Part shown: one piece after another, positions 12,660 through 25,373 of the stretch | Layout: each line of letters opens with the position of its first letter | Numbering within the stretch: position 1 is the stretch's first letter | Assembly (NCBI RefSeq): GCF_921293095.1 | Contig: NC_060259.1 | Coordinates: 23,505,812-23,569,811 of the forward strand | DNA: 64,000 bases | Origin: Ischnura elegans | Lineage: Eukaryota; Arthropoda; Insecta; Odonata; Coenagrionidae | Direction of reading: 5' to 3' | The notes under the pieces: generated by a model | What the model was told of the DNA's origin: nothing | Database searches by the model: none | What the model saw: the letters and a program-made list of their open reading frames with translations, nothing else | Translations under genes and position numbers: made by a program

Positions 12660-13942
12660 GATCCATCGGCCAAGTTTTTTTATACTCACGCCTTTCATTT
12701 TTTGTGTTTCATGTAGCTTTGGTAACTATTTTTATTATCTATCATGCTTTAACATACCCATAAGTTTTGGAAAAAATAAAAAAAATAGTTTCTTAAAATG
12801 CATATTAGGTTTCATGTAAATTTTTAAGCACAAACCTACAAATAGGGTGATTTCCTATTATTTTTTATTGCCTAAATTGAAATATTATTACTCCTGGAGT
12901 AAGCACTTCACACTTTTAGATTTTTAAATGAGATATCTATTTTTCGTGATCAAATGAAAAGTGAAAATTTTCAAGAGCATGAAAACACGACAGCTAAGTA
13001 TGAATGCAGGGAAAAGCCCGTGTGACATCATTCTGGTTCCCGCTTCCGCTGTGTGAGGTGACCATGGGGCCAGTATATGTGTGCCGCTGCGATGCAGGCT
13101 GCTAGCAGGTAAAAGAGTATCCAGCTAGCAGGTAGCACTTGGCTTAAATAAGGATTATTAATAACTTATCAAACGAAGGAAACTTTCCGACCATAGGCAG
13201 TTTTAATAGGTGATTATTAAGACATGTTTCCCTGAGCTCTGTGCCTCATGCATCCATTGGCAATCTCAGCCGATGTAAAACTCCTATCTGCTCGTATAGA
13301 AACTAGGTCCCTGAGACATAACGGGAAGTCGCATCGCATGAGCACCAATCTGGCCTTTTTCAAATGCAGTTAAAATTGACCATTGCCATTCGTCTAAACT
13401 GGGATTTCTAAAACCAAATAATTTGTATATTATGAATACACTAATGGTGGGTAACAAATCACAATCAATACCTTTCATTTTCTTTGATGAAGGAAACTAC
13501 CCTATTCACCAAAAAAAGCCCTGACATTCTTCAGGCTGCCACTGAAAGGGTTACGGCCGTTTTACATGAGGCAGGTCATTGTGCAATCTGACATGCGTAC
13601 AAAGGTGCCATCAGAATTGAGCAGTGTAAACCAGTGAATTGCTAAAACACTTATGAGAAAACATGGATGAGAGATGGCAAAATAGCACCTGCTATAATTC
13701 CAAGCTCAAATTCTTGCAATTTCAACCAATTTTTTTCAGTGCTAACCAGGACAATGACATGCTATGAATAAAATGGGCCTTCATACACAACATTTCAGCA
13801 ATGCATTCCCATTGCACATTTCAAGGCTGTGTTAAACTGAGGAAAGAGGACTTCTAACAATAAAGTTTCAGGAATTTTAAGACTTTCAAAAACGTCTGGA
13901 ATTCCCAGACTTGAGGACATAATTACATCACATTTAGCTTAC
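12660..13942. other. TrxR intron, no genes seen
   Basis: AT-rich sequence up to the donor of the 13943-14085 exon. I find no element boundaries or exons. Confidence 0.5.
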
Positions 13943-14085
13943 CTTTAATTTATGTTTATCCAGGAATGTAGCATAGGCATTATAATATTTAATTTTTTTC
14001 AACACGAGATCACTACGATAACCAAAATTGAGTGACATGATGTGCTTCTTCACTTCACCAGCCATTTTTTCCCAGTTGTGCTTAA
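13943..14085 (-). CDS. Trxr: thioredoxin reductase, N-proximal exon
   Basis: A 143-nt minus-strand exon starting after two leftover bases and ending in phase 0. It encodes KHNWEKMAGEVKKHIMSLNF, then GYRSDLVLKKIKYYNAYATF and DKHKLK. In TrxR this segment follows the N-terminal redox-motif exon (V.HDW..M...V..HI.SLNWGYR...R.K.V.Y.NAY..F). Acceptor AG is at 14086-14087 and a GTAAG donor at 13938-13942. The expected upstream exon with GGTCVNVGCIPKK was looked for on the minus strand of the rest of the window and not found. Confidence 0.92.
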
Positions 14086-15144
14086 CTACAAAATGAAAAT
14101 TAGAAACAACCTCAATAGAATTATAGGGTTGTAATCACATCACAATCAATGCTAAAATAAGTATTTAAATAACTTAACTAAGGCAAAGAATTAAACCAAA
14201 TATTACAAAAAAACAGTAGAAGCACAATATAATGAATCTGTTAAAAACTAAATTTCACAACTATGAGCTTTTAATATAAGTAAGTCCCCATGAAATTTAC
14301 ATGCATCGATATAGGGAAACTTCTTTGCAGCAAAATTTCTCAAGAACAACTGACATAAAATTTAAGTTCATTTTCATATAATCAACTTTTCTGCAAGTCA
14401 TATCCATCTTCAATTTTTTTCTAAATTTGAGCTAACTTTGCAATTACACAACTTAGAAAGTGACGTAGATTTGAAACATTGGAAATCATTAGACTAAATT
14501 GCCAAATTACTCTTTATGCAAGTGAAGTCTAAGTAAGGCTTGGAGATCCCTTGAACATCATGGAATTGAGGCAGCAGGAGGGGAAACAGAGTTCATATAA
14601 AGCCCTTAGAAGACTGCTATTTGACAAATTGCCTATGTGAATTCATGACTCAACAGACATTGACACGGCAGCTAGGTGACACCTTCATCCTTTCCCTCAT
14701 TCATGTCTCTGACCTAATTTTGAGGCCCCTGAATGCGAAGAATGGTGTAAGATGGAAAGGGGTGATTGGTGGACGAGGCTTTGAGGACAGAACCTTTACC
14801 ATGCATGTGTCAGTTTTGTGTACTTGACGCGAGGCAAAATCCTAGAGAGGGAGCCTTAAAGGTCAAAATCGTTCAGCACCTCTGATATAAATTTTGGTAA
14901 CACCTTTGGACAATGCATTTGATAGCATAGAATTTAAGTCTATAATATTGAAAATAACATTTATAGGGGGGACAGGGGACATGATAGCACTAGACTTCCA
15001 CTGGAATATGACATTTACATATTGAGTCACTATATGATTGCACAAATTGAGTGTCACCGCAACATTGAACAACTGCCCTGCTAGATGGCACGTCATCTTT
15101 CGGAATCTTGAGCCATCCTCGAGTTTTTTATGTTTATATGAAGT
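14086..15144. other. TrxR upstream intron or flank, nothing recognised
   Basis: No TrxR N-terminal exon, element end or other coding signal identified. Confidence 0.45.
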
Positions 15145-16690
15145 TGAAAAGGATGACATTGGAGCAAGCATCTTAAGATCGGAATTTGACGCTGCAGTAA
15201 GACACCTGCGAAAGAATAAGGCCCCAGGAATAGATGACATTCCGGCAGAGCTAATAAAAAATGCAGGAGAAAAGGTCTTAACTCAACTGTATAAAACTAT
15301 CTGCGATATGTACTCAACAGGAGATTTACCTAGTGACTTCGAGAAGAACATCATCATTCCCATACCCAAAAAGAAGAGAGCTGAGAAGTGCGAAGAATTT
15401 ACGACCATAAGCCTGACGACACATGCGTCGAAGATTCTGACAAGAATCATTTACAGGAGAATTGAACGAAGAGCAGAAGAATTCCTGGATGAGGACCAAT
15501 TCGGATTTAGGAAAAGCAGGGGCACAAGGGAAGCAATTTTGGCTCTTAGGATGATCATAGAGAAGAGAATGGAGAAAAACAAACCAACCTTCATAGCATT
15601 TGTCGATTTAGAGAAGGCTTTTGATAACGTGGAATGGAATTCAATGCTTAGAATTTTGAAAGAAATCGGCGTACTCTACAATGATCGTAGAATTATTCAT
15701 AGTTTGTATAAAAGCCAAGTAGCTGTGATCAAATGTGGACCAAACGGTGCAGAAGCGAGAATAAGAAAAGGGGTGAGACAAGGTTGTGCGCTTTCCCCTT
15801 AATTTTTAATGTTTACATAGAGAAAGCCATCAACGAAATCAAGCAGAAAGCTTCGGGTGTCAATATCCACGGAGAAAAAATTAGTATGCTGTGATTTGCT
15901 GACGACATAGCAGTCATAGCCGAGACAGAGAAGGATTTGCAGAAGACGTTGACAAATGGAAAGGACAATGGCCAGATATCAGCTGAAAATCAACAAAAAG
16001 AAGACTAAGATATTAGTTTGCAGTAAAAGAGAGGAGGCTAAAACAAACATCAACCTAGGAAAGCATAAGCTTGAAGAGGTGAACGAGTTCTCTTACCTGG
16101 GAAGCCGAATTACCAGCGATGGACGGAGCAAGAAAGAAATACACAGTAGAATAGCGCAGGCGAAGAGGGCTTTCTACAAAAAGAAGAATCTTCTTACAGC
16201 TGAAAATACCAGCATAGAAGTAAGGAAACAATTCATCAGATGCTACATATGGAGTATGTTTCTCTATGGAAGCGAGGCTTGGACGTTGACAGCAGCAGAG
16301 AAGTCAAGAGTGGAAGCATTCGAAATGTGGTGCTACCGAAGAATGATGAAGATAAAATGGATTGACCGTGTGAGTAACCATGAAGTGCTAAGGAGAGTAG
16401 GAGAAAAGAGAAGCCTCCTAAAAACATTAAGCAGAAGAAGGGACAACTTAGTTGGCCACATTTTGAGGCACGATGGTATGATGAAGACAATCGTTGAAGG
16501 ACAAGTGGAAGGGAAAAAGGGCAAGGGACGGCCCCGAATCAGTTATTTCGGACAGGTTGAAAAGGATGTAAAAGAGAATAAATATGTAGCTATGAAGAGA
16601 TTAGCGGATAGGAGAGAGAAATGGAGAGCTGCGTCAAACCAATCTTAGGATTGTTGACTAATGATGATGAAATGTGCATGGGCTGAAGAA
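15145..16690 (+). pseudogene. RTE-like LINE, 5'-truncated, with frameshifts
   Basis: Reverse transcriptase starting near the finger region: HLRKNKAPGIDDIPAELIKN, EDQFGFRKSRGTREAI, FVDLEKAFDNVEWN, KGVRQGCALSP, then a frameshift in the T run near 15798, an in-frame TGA just before FADD (about 15893), and another shift near 15953. From 15956 to 16648 the C-terminal domain is open: EFSYLGSRITSDGRSKKEIH, EAFEMWCYRRMMKIKWIDRV, GHILRHDG. The 3' end carries ATTGTTGACTAATGATGATG, a short repeat tail typical of RTE-type elements. The first methionine at 15038 precedes the homologous region and is fortuitous. Confidence 0.85.
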
Positions 16691-16699
16691 ATAAAGTTC

Positions 16700-19660
16700 T
16701 TACGCAAATAAAGAGGAGAACGAAATGCAGTTATTGGTTGAATAGATTTCAATATATTCAAGAAGAAATGAAAAGATGTGGTTCTACGCTCCTTTTGTTG
16801 CATTAGCTCCCCTCAGTGACCCGCAGTTCCTACAAAGACTTGTTAATTAGGAAAGTGTTAACCTGGACATAGCGAAAGCAGCACAAAAGAGGTTTTCAAA
16901 CCACTTGTGGTACATGAGTGAGGAGTTGGTATGCCTGTCATTCTTTGACGGATCCATTGCTAGGTGTGAAAAAAACGTGATACGCCGTATGTGGTCTTGT
17001 GTAGGAAAATATGATCCACCGAAGAAGGCATTCTATAAACGTAAAGACATGACTAAGCTATCAATACCAAATTTGGTCACCACTAATTCGAGAAAGCTAT
17101 TTAATGTACCTATTGTAAATATGTATTGCATTCTTTGATGTGAACATGCGAGAATGTGATGAACACACAAGAACGATTCGCAAATTATTCGGGGTCATTA
17201 AGTGGGAAACGATTGTGCAGCGAGAGGAGTGAAACTAATTCAAGATTTTTAGGCAGTCACGTTGAAGGAAGAGAGCTTTCTAAATTTATTACTGACAATA
17301 AGTGTGACTTTTCATCGCAATGCAACTCTTACGTGCGGAAAGGCACTTTAATTGCCAAATATGGGATGTCAATGAAAAATTTATTTTATTTTGGTTAATG
17401 TACCGAAATTCATGGACAGAATGAAAATAAATTGATCTCTTGGATTGGAAGTATTGTTATGGCAATTAAATTCTTTCTAAGGTAAGCACATTTCTTCAGA
17501 GGCTAGATCTTGACATCAGGAGCAAAGTCTTTGCCGAGGAAGGGGAGGGGGTTGAGGGGAAGTCTCCAGTAAGTGGTGCGGGACATACCTCAGCGGTGCC
17601 GCGGTGCGGGGAGGCGCCCTAGGGGGGGGGGATTGCATTACAACGGATGATATATCCTAAACGCTTAGAGATAGGTTAAAACAAACAGAAAATCGGCCCC
17701 ACAGAACTTTACTTTTACATTTTACATAGAAATAGCGCTTTTTCGGCCCCAAAAAACTCAATTGAGGGTCCTTAGTACTTAGGGCCCTTGGGGCACGGGT
17801 TGCCGTTATTTTAAAGTAACCAAATTTTAACACGTGAATATAAACACCATTTGGATCATTTTGAGACCAGGAAAACATAATTTTTCGCAATTCTGAAAAA
17901 TAAGGGCCGGCCTACTGATCACCCCCTGACAAACACCCTAGAGGCCGCGTCAGACTACATCTTCATCTGTGACTGCAGCGTCCACAATGGTAGCATCCGA
18001 TCTGTTTAAACGGAACCCTTGATCCCATGATTTACAATCCCCATATCAACCCTACACTCTGCCCTACTCACTAACCAAGAAAAGGCCGACAATGCTCGAT
18101 GATTCTACTCGTCACACAACTCGCTGACTCGGCCGTGTAATGAACTCCCGAACAATCCAGAGTGTTCCGACACGATGGGATTGCCTGCAGCAGATTTTCT
18201 GGGCAACCCTCGTATAATTTGGGGTTTTAACCGACATTTATGTGTACGATGATTTCATCTTAAAAATACATACAAGCTCAATGCTACTCTTCGTTATTAC
18301 AAACACCATAAGGCAAAATGTTGGGGAAAAGGGATCTCAACGCACTCAATACAGTGAGATGGATATTTTTAAAATCCTATAAAAATGCATTCCTTTGTGT
18401 AGAGCATTCATCAATCGACAGTAAGGACATATTGAAAGGATTTTAGGCACCATATGCTTCGCTATTTCGGTAAAAGCAACATTGGAGACGTAGCTGACGT
18501 AGCCCTGAGTGATTCGCTTAATTGCCAGATCTGATTAGCGGTGTAACGTGATTTGAGTGAGGGAAACGACGCAACTTCAGGACAGTGATTTTTTTAGTTA
18601 AGAAGTATATGCAAAAATAAATTATCACTCACGAACACGGAGGAGACAAAAATGAAAGACAGGATGCTCTATCATGCATTCGCGACTTTTCCACCGAGTC
18701 ATACTGTCGTCATGACCAACTATTCGCTGAGAAAATTGTGAGGAGAAACACACAGAAATGTCCTTTTCTATCTGTTTAGCATTGTGTTCGTTATTGAAAT
18801 GATTATAAAAGCGTTCCTTGCCCAACACTTAACGGAGAACCCTATAAATGTTCGTACGTCTTTCAGATGTAGTTCAAATGAATCTATGATGATGATTCAC
18901 TTTGTAAGGTGCTGTTAATCAAGATGAAAGGGGAAAAATATGTCTGGATGTTGCATTGGCGGCTTCCTTCTATCAAGGGCGTATACGGAGGCGCAGTGAA
19001 AATTGCGTTGTATAAAGCGGTGAATTCCTAGACCGCATGGGAGACACGCGTGGACGTGAGATGGCAAAATATCACATGTTCTAATTTCATTCGTGCAATC
19101 GCGATATTCCACGCCGTATGAGACACAAATGTAGTTCTAACCTGCGCAATTACATGCATTATGTAAAACGGCCTTCACACGGATATTCTTCATTATATTT
19201 GAGTTAGAGGACCTCTATTAAATGTTGATAGTATTTTATAAGGAGGTTAATCTTTGTCTATGAAGTACCGTGCAAGCCGTCAACAGAATGTGGCACGGAG
19301 TAATTCCACTGTAAGCGTGCAGTACTCATCCTATCCTCATTCAGACACGCGCTCGTTTGCCAACCACATTTCAATATCATTTATGTATACCTACAGGTGT
19401 AATCAAGTAAGAATGCATTTTATTTTGAGCGACAAAGGCGCATAATGAATATCTTTTACAGCACGTGAATAAATAAGGTTGAAAACAGGCGTGACGGAGC
19501 AAATGTTGAAAAAGAAAACGCATAGCATGCCTGATTTAATGGTTGGATGTATAACCATAAAATATTACCGCTGACGATAACCGGTTAGTGACGGAGCAAG
19601 CGCTTGAAGTCTCCGCTGGCTACTTCAAACCACTTTCGAAAATTCTGGGCACACAAGAAA
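16700..19660. other. gene-poor stretch
   Basis: About 3 kb with scattered short open frames on both strands, none with recognisable motifs or splice support. A G-rich tract occurs near 17590-17630. I see no element with two matched ends. Confidence 0.5.
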
Positions 19661-19664
19661 ACAC

Positions 19665-20705
19665 AACTTCCTTCCACCACAGTCAGAGTAGAACTGAGAG
19701 TATGATGCACATTTTAAAAAGGCTAGGAGAAGTTTCCCTGGAAATATCCAATGGAGACTGTCAAAGGCTCCCCTCCGTGGAGTCATAAAACGACCGTTTT
19801 CGAAGTTGAATCCTGGGGGTTAGGGAGATTAAAGAGGGCATTAAAGGTCAGTCAGTGTCTCTCTGGGAAGATTTTGTGGATAATTATCAAGAAAAGAACT
19901 CACTTTTTCGTGGCTTATGCGTATTTAATAAAAGCATGCCCCCGATCGCATCCAAAGAAAACTAAATTTACTTCTTGGCGTGCACTTACCTCGGCGGAAA
20001 ACCCTCCGTTTTCTTCACCATAGACGAATTGGGGATCGAGCGCATTAAGGTCAGATTAATACCGGTAAACTTTGAGCTTTAAAATCCATCCGCTTTCAAT
20101 AACCTTACCGCGTCGCGTTAAATCCAGCTCCGGGCGCGCGGAGACGAACCCTACCGCTTGATCAAAAAATCAATTTAATTTCCGGTGTCGCAAAATTATT
20201 TCAAAGCTCATTGCGTATACAACTTGAGAAATCTTCAAATCTAAATTCTGATCTAAGTTCATTAGCGTAATTTTGGAAACCCCATCTGAAACTCTTAGTT
20301 AATATTTAATTTTGCTGAAAAACAGTATCTGCCATTTTGTAACTGCATTTTTAGAGTTTATCGAAGTTATTCTTTATGATTACTGAAATTTAAAGAAAAC
20401 GCACGTTGCTAACAGGTTATATAGCTTTTTATTCCGTACAAATCCACCAATAATTTTGGAAGATGAAGAAGATACTTTGGACGTATCTACTTAATCCGGA
20501 AGATTTTCAGAGAGATCTAAAGAGGGGCATTTTTACGGAAATACGCTCACCTGTGAGCCTCTGTATCTCAGTGAAGGATGAAATCCAAGTCATAGTAGGA
20601 ACATTTTCGTAACGTGTAATCATATATGACTTTACTTGCGAAGACTCAAGTTTTCATCTCAAATACAGCAATTGTGTAATTTTGACTGGCTTCTTCCGAT
20701 ATTCG
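19665..20705 (-). repeat. unclassified 1.1 kb repeat, copy B (inverted)
   Basis: Reverse complement is collinear with 9890-11000; shared blocks include AAACGACCGTTTTC near 19788, CATCCAAAGAAAACTAAATT near 19948, ACCTTACCGCGTCGCG near 20101 and TTTCCGGTGTCGCAAA near 20180. Divergence is substantial, so the two copies are old. Confidence 0.7.
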
Positions 20706-20938
20706 ACCAGTGCGCGGGCGCTGTCTCTTCCATGTTGGCATCAAAATGATGTGACGCTATTCTCTTGCAAATTCATATGTCGACTTGTGTGAATGCTAAA
20801 ACGATGAATGATACATCACTCTAAAGAAAATTTAATTGGAAATTCTGCTTTTTAGTAGTATGAGAAAGTCAAAAATGTAGACACATCAGTGCAGTAAGTA
20901 CCTCCGCGCATCATAAAATTATTCATTGTGTCAATGTC

Positions 20939-20982
20939 ATTTCCAATTTGACACAATTTGTCAATTGTGTCAAATTGGAAAT
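20939..20982. repeat. perfect 20-bp inverted repeat
   Basis: Arms ATTTCCAATTTGACACAATT (20939-20958) and its exact complement (20963-20982) with a 4-base loop TGTC. Confidence 0.9.
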
Positions 20983-21069
20983 CAAGCTAGAGAATAGCTC
21001 TGAGTCTATAGAATTTAAATATAACAATACGTCGCGAAAAGCAATCAAGATTCATATAATGGCATCGGA

Positions 21070-21605
21070 GTACTATTAGATCGCATAAGACGTAGTAAAT
21101 TTACGAAAATGTTTAAACAATCTGTAGCCGCTGTAGTTTTTAGTAGAAATTCGATGCAGCAAAGATAAGTATGAACTAGCTAACGACCATGATACTATCC
21201 AAGTATGGTGCGATTCCTGGAAGTTAGTGTTAAATCTAAAAAAATGGTAGTAATTAATTTCTAGAAAATATAAGTCATCAAAACGTAGCTTTTTCATTCA
21301 GAGTACCCAATAAGAAATTGTAGAGTCCGTATAATATGTGGATGTTAGACTCAATAATGATCTACCGTGGAATAAACATATTCGGAAAGTAAGATGTGAA
21401 GCTAATCGTGAATCGGGGTTTGTCAAAAGAATACTAGCAAATCATGACGGCAAAGTGAGAGAATCCAGCTATTTCTCCCTCTTTGGAAATATATTTGGAA
21501 TTCGCTGCCAGTTTTTCGGATCATGTTGCATGCTGGTGATTGATCACCACTGACATACACCGTAGGGGTGGGAAGCAGTGTATTATTTAGATGTAGATGT
21601 ATTAT
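21070..21605 (+). pseudogene. CR1/Jockey-like LINE reverse transcriptase fragment
   Basis: Plus-strand pieces WCDSWKLVLNLKK (about 21207-21245) and YVDVRLNNDLPWNKHIRKVR with ESGFVKRIL (about 21334-21440) fit the palm-to-thumb region of CR1/Jockey LINEs. Frames are broken between the pieces. The end, CCGTAGGGGTGGG followed by TTAGATGTAGATGTATTA, looks like a LINE 3' end with a TAGATG repeat tail. Confidence 0.6.
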
Positions 21606-21857
21606 TACCGTTTACCTCGAAAGCAAAAATTGAATTGGCAGAGCGTTTCACATTCAGTTGAAAGTGTGGTGTTATGGACATTCGTTTCCCATGTAGTCTA
21701 TTCTCCACAAGGCCGGGAGCGCGGTGTTGTCAATAGTAATATAAAAATTAATATTGCGCTATGAACTGTTCAACACTGTATTCCAATGTAGAATAAGACG
21801 CTGCATTCATTGGCGTCAATATTTTTTACATAAAATTATATCAAAGGCTGGGATGGG

Positions 21858-22560
21858 ATGAGGATTAATCACAAGAAAACTAAGGTAATGCGTTTTTGTA
21901 AAGCATCACGAGCGAGGAATGTGAGACTCAAGATAAAGGTGGGTGGTGAAAAACTTGAGCAGGTTGAGCAATTCAACTATTTAGGCAGTACGTTAGAGGA
22001 AAACGGATACAGTAGTAAGGACATCAGGAAGAGAATAGCATTAGCGAAGGAGGCGTTCATGAGCAGGAAGGAGCTTCTGAGAGGATCGTTGTGTAAGAGT
22101 TTAAAGAAATGGTTAGTGAAGAGTTTGGTTTGGAGTGTAGCTCTCTACGGTGCGGAAACGTGGACTCTGAGGAAAGAAGACGAGAGAAGATTGGAGGCAT
22201 TCGAGATGTGGGTATGGAGAAGAATGGAGAGGGTGAAATGGACGGAGAGGAAAAGGAACGACGAAGTGCTGGATATGGTTGGCGAGGAGAGAAAGCTTTT
22301 AGATGAGATACGCAGAAGACAGAAGGTTTGGATGGAGTTAGTGCTTAGCGGTGAGGGGATGTTGAAAATGGTGTTGGAGGGTAGAATGTTGGGGAAACGA
22401 GGGAGGGGAAGGAAAAGAATAGGATTTTTAGATAGATTGAAAGAGAGTAGGCCTTACAGTGAATTAAAGAAGGCAGTGCTGGAAGGAAAGGGAGGCTCCC
22501 AGATCACCTCTTTAGTACTCCATGGAAACCTACCTTAATCGGTAGAATACTATAATAATA
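21858..22560 (+). pseudogene. RTE-like LINE C-terminal fragment
   Basis: A 226-codon open frame covering the end of a LINE ORF: MRINHKKTKVMRF, QFNYLGSTLEENGYSSKDIR, WSVALYGAETWTLRKEDERR, AFEMWVWRRMERVKWTERK and KRGRGRKRIGFLDRLKE. It lacks the catalytic region and is 5'-truncated. A TAATAATAAT tail follows at 22551-22562. It belongs to a different subfamily from the copies at 15.1 and 27.2 kb. The 3' part is well preserved. Confidence 0.8.
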
Positions 22561-22562
22561 AT

Positions 22563-23410
22563 ATCAAAGGCTATAAAAAAAATTCCATAAATTTACGTTA
22601 CATGCGTGTATTTTTTTACTTAATTTTCTTCTCGCAATTGTCGTCAAACTGTTAATTATATTGAATTGAATCCTCTACACGAAGCTCTTCACACTAATAT
22701 AACTTTGACGGTTTTCACCAATTTTACATTAATTGAGGAAAAAAGTAGTCATACCGATGTAACACCCTTTAGGATAAGAAAATTTGGATTTGTGTGAGGT
22801 AAAAAGTAGTCGGCCACTAAAAGACGTTTCCTACGTCGTAGGTGATATAATGTGTGTTAAATGTGAAGACAACTACGATGTTATTATTTTTAGAGAAAAA
22901 ATCATTTAATTATCTTAATTTTGAAGGGGGTTACAAGTTCTTAAAAAATATTTAGGCGCCACTGAGCGGAGCTTCTCGCCTTGCCTTGCCAACTCCTTGC
23001 GCTCGGAGGGAATCATCTCGGGCGGAAAAGGAGACTTTTGTCCATTCGTACTATAATGTATGCACTCCTTCGATAAAATCCTAAACAGAGAAAACTCATC
23101 CGTTATAACAGCGATGTTTTTATTTCAATACATTGGTACATGAAAGCAAGCAAATTTTGAGGACTAGGAAATTTTTTGGAAACTTTGAAGCGAGTTTCGC
23201 CTAGGGTCTTTCGGTCTATCCACGGAAACAGAGACAGGAAACATCTCATAATTCGTGCAAAGGACTACCCCCTCTAGTGCATGCCTTTTATAATAGGGCG
23301 CTCTGGGTTTTCCCCAAGTCCCATTCATTACATTAAACATCTGCAAGAGGAGCGACCCCAGCCAAGGGCCAAGGGAATAATTAGCAGAGGAGCTCACTTT
23401 TTCGCTGCAT
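22563..23410. other. gene-poor stretch
   Basis: No exon or element ends identified. Confidence 0.4.
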
Positions 23411-23960
23411 TTTTTTGCAGTGTTGGATTATAAAAATAAGTTCACCGAGTTACCTCGAGATTTTAAAAGACATATACAACACAACCGATATAGAGTATGA
23501 TACCAGAAGGAGAATTGCGACCACCTGCGACGCCGAAATTAAGATCGATTTTTCGAACGTGCGGCACAGTTCGGAGCTTGCTGTAGTCAACGGGGAATAC
23601 CGTGCTCGACGGACGTTGAAAAGTGAATCTTTTAGCAAGTGAATTGTGGATAAGATATAATTTATCTAGTGCCACATTTATTCTACTTTATATAGCTTAA
23701 TTTCTTCGCTTTCATTCGATATTTACCGCTGATATGATACAAATTGGAAGACTGTGTTTTTCGTCGAAATTTTGTGATCATGCATGATTATAAAAAGGGA
23801 TGACCGAGTTACCTCGGGATATTTACGTTGAATTACATCAAACGTTTTAAAGTGTTCGTCCAAAAAAATCAGCTACGACCGTTAGCATCAAGCAAAATAA
23901 AAATCGATATTTTGCCCCGCGCGTAGTGTGCAGCAGCTCCGGATGGTATGGCATGCTAAA
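23411..23960 (+). repeat. two short relatives of the 1.1 kb repeat core
   Basis: Two units share a phrase like ACCGAGTTACCTCG (near 23440 and 23805), and the first continues into GCGACGCCGAAATTAAGATC with GATTTTTCGA, matching the core of the repeat at 10487-10530. The second is more diverged (ATCGATATTTTGCCCCGCGC). Possibly ends or derivatives of one family. Confidence 0.45.
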
Positions 23961-25373
23961 TGTATGCAGTATATAGAAGTTCTGTATTCAGTTCATAACT
24001 GTCCCTTTGTAGAAATGCCGCTTATTGCTTTATTGCCTCAGTCTATGAAGGGGTTTTTGGACAGTTGAGGATCGCTTCCCTTCGATATCCGCGCAAACGT
24101 TTTCACGAAGTAGCTCGTACGGGGCTTTCCACAAAGGCTTCTTTCCAATTGGTTGAAAAATATTCTCTTTCACAATTTTACCGAGAAAATTAGTCAGTTT
24201 GCCTTCTTGAGTGCGAAAGGATCTCAGTGCATGTGATACGGAAGCGAATAACCAGGGCTTATTTTCCCTATATCGTGAACTTTCAGCGTTGAGACCGAAC
24301 TACCTCTAGTGAAGAATATCTCGGAACGATAAAAAGGTATGTTTTCCAAGTAATAAATCTCAGGTACGACTAATGATGGGAACACTGCCCGATGTTTTTA
24401 TTTACTGCTGTTATTTTTTTATTCCTAACTATTAAATTCAATTAAATGTTCCCTCTCTACTAAAACGGTCCAAATAGTCGATTTTTGTTTTTTTTCTGTC
24501 TCACCGAATTCTTAAAAAAAAACTCCCCGGATCGATTTTTCGGGAAAATGTCATTATATTCATGTTTTATAGCCTAAACAAGATTAGTAGGAAAAATATC
24601 ATCGAGCTAATTATAAAACTATGGAAGATGTGATTTTTGGCCAGCTTTTTTCGATTTCAGCCCACTGTGCGTCGTGTGAATGAATGAAGTAGTATATATA
24701 ATAAAGTAATCTAAACTCTATGTTCATGTGTCTCCCAGGTACTTACTCGATATATTGCCTGACGTTTCAAGGTCGTTGCTGGTCACTACCTCTTTGGGAA
24801 TCAGATAAATTTCCGAGAAGGGACGGTATTCCTATTTGTTTATGGAGGAAGAGGGGCTGAAAGTGCTAAAGGTGATGTCATTTTTTCCCCCTTCAGAGCA
24901 GAACCCAATTTGTAGCTGATTTTGATGCCAATGACCCTATTTAATTTTTCACATTTTCCTCTCTCCAACGTCTCGCGGATCCGCCGTTGTTTGATGTTTT
25001 CACCTTTGCGTCGCTTTTGTTTTCTGGACGCCAACTGCGTTTACCCAGGTTGCGTGTTCTGTCCCTGCCGACTTTATGGGTTTTCCATGAGGAATAGAGT
25101 GGTTATGTTCTGCTAATGGAGTTTGAACAAAGCGAACGTTTTCGTCGATATATTTTTTGTCACAGAATAGGCACCATATCTTGCCTTGGGCGATACATCG
25201 GAATATCAGAAAATATCGCGACATTTAAATATACCTGGGATCTGATATATGGTTTTCACGTTATTACATCTACAAACTACCCCGCAAGCCGACTAAAAGG
25301 CGTGTGGCTGGAGATGTTAGGACACCAGTCGTTTAAACATAAAAAGGAAATGAGAAATTTCGATTAGCATTTA
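23961..25373. other. gene-poor stretch
   Basis: No recognisable coding motif, TIR pair or RNA gene. Confidence 0.4.

Noticed and set aside
15038-15144. methionine at 15038 as the real LINE ORF start
   Set aside because: Homology to reverse transcriptase starts only at about 15145; the upstream codons are unrelated flank.
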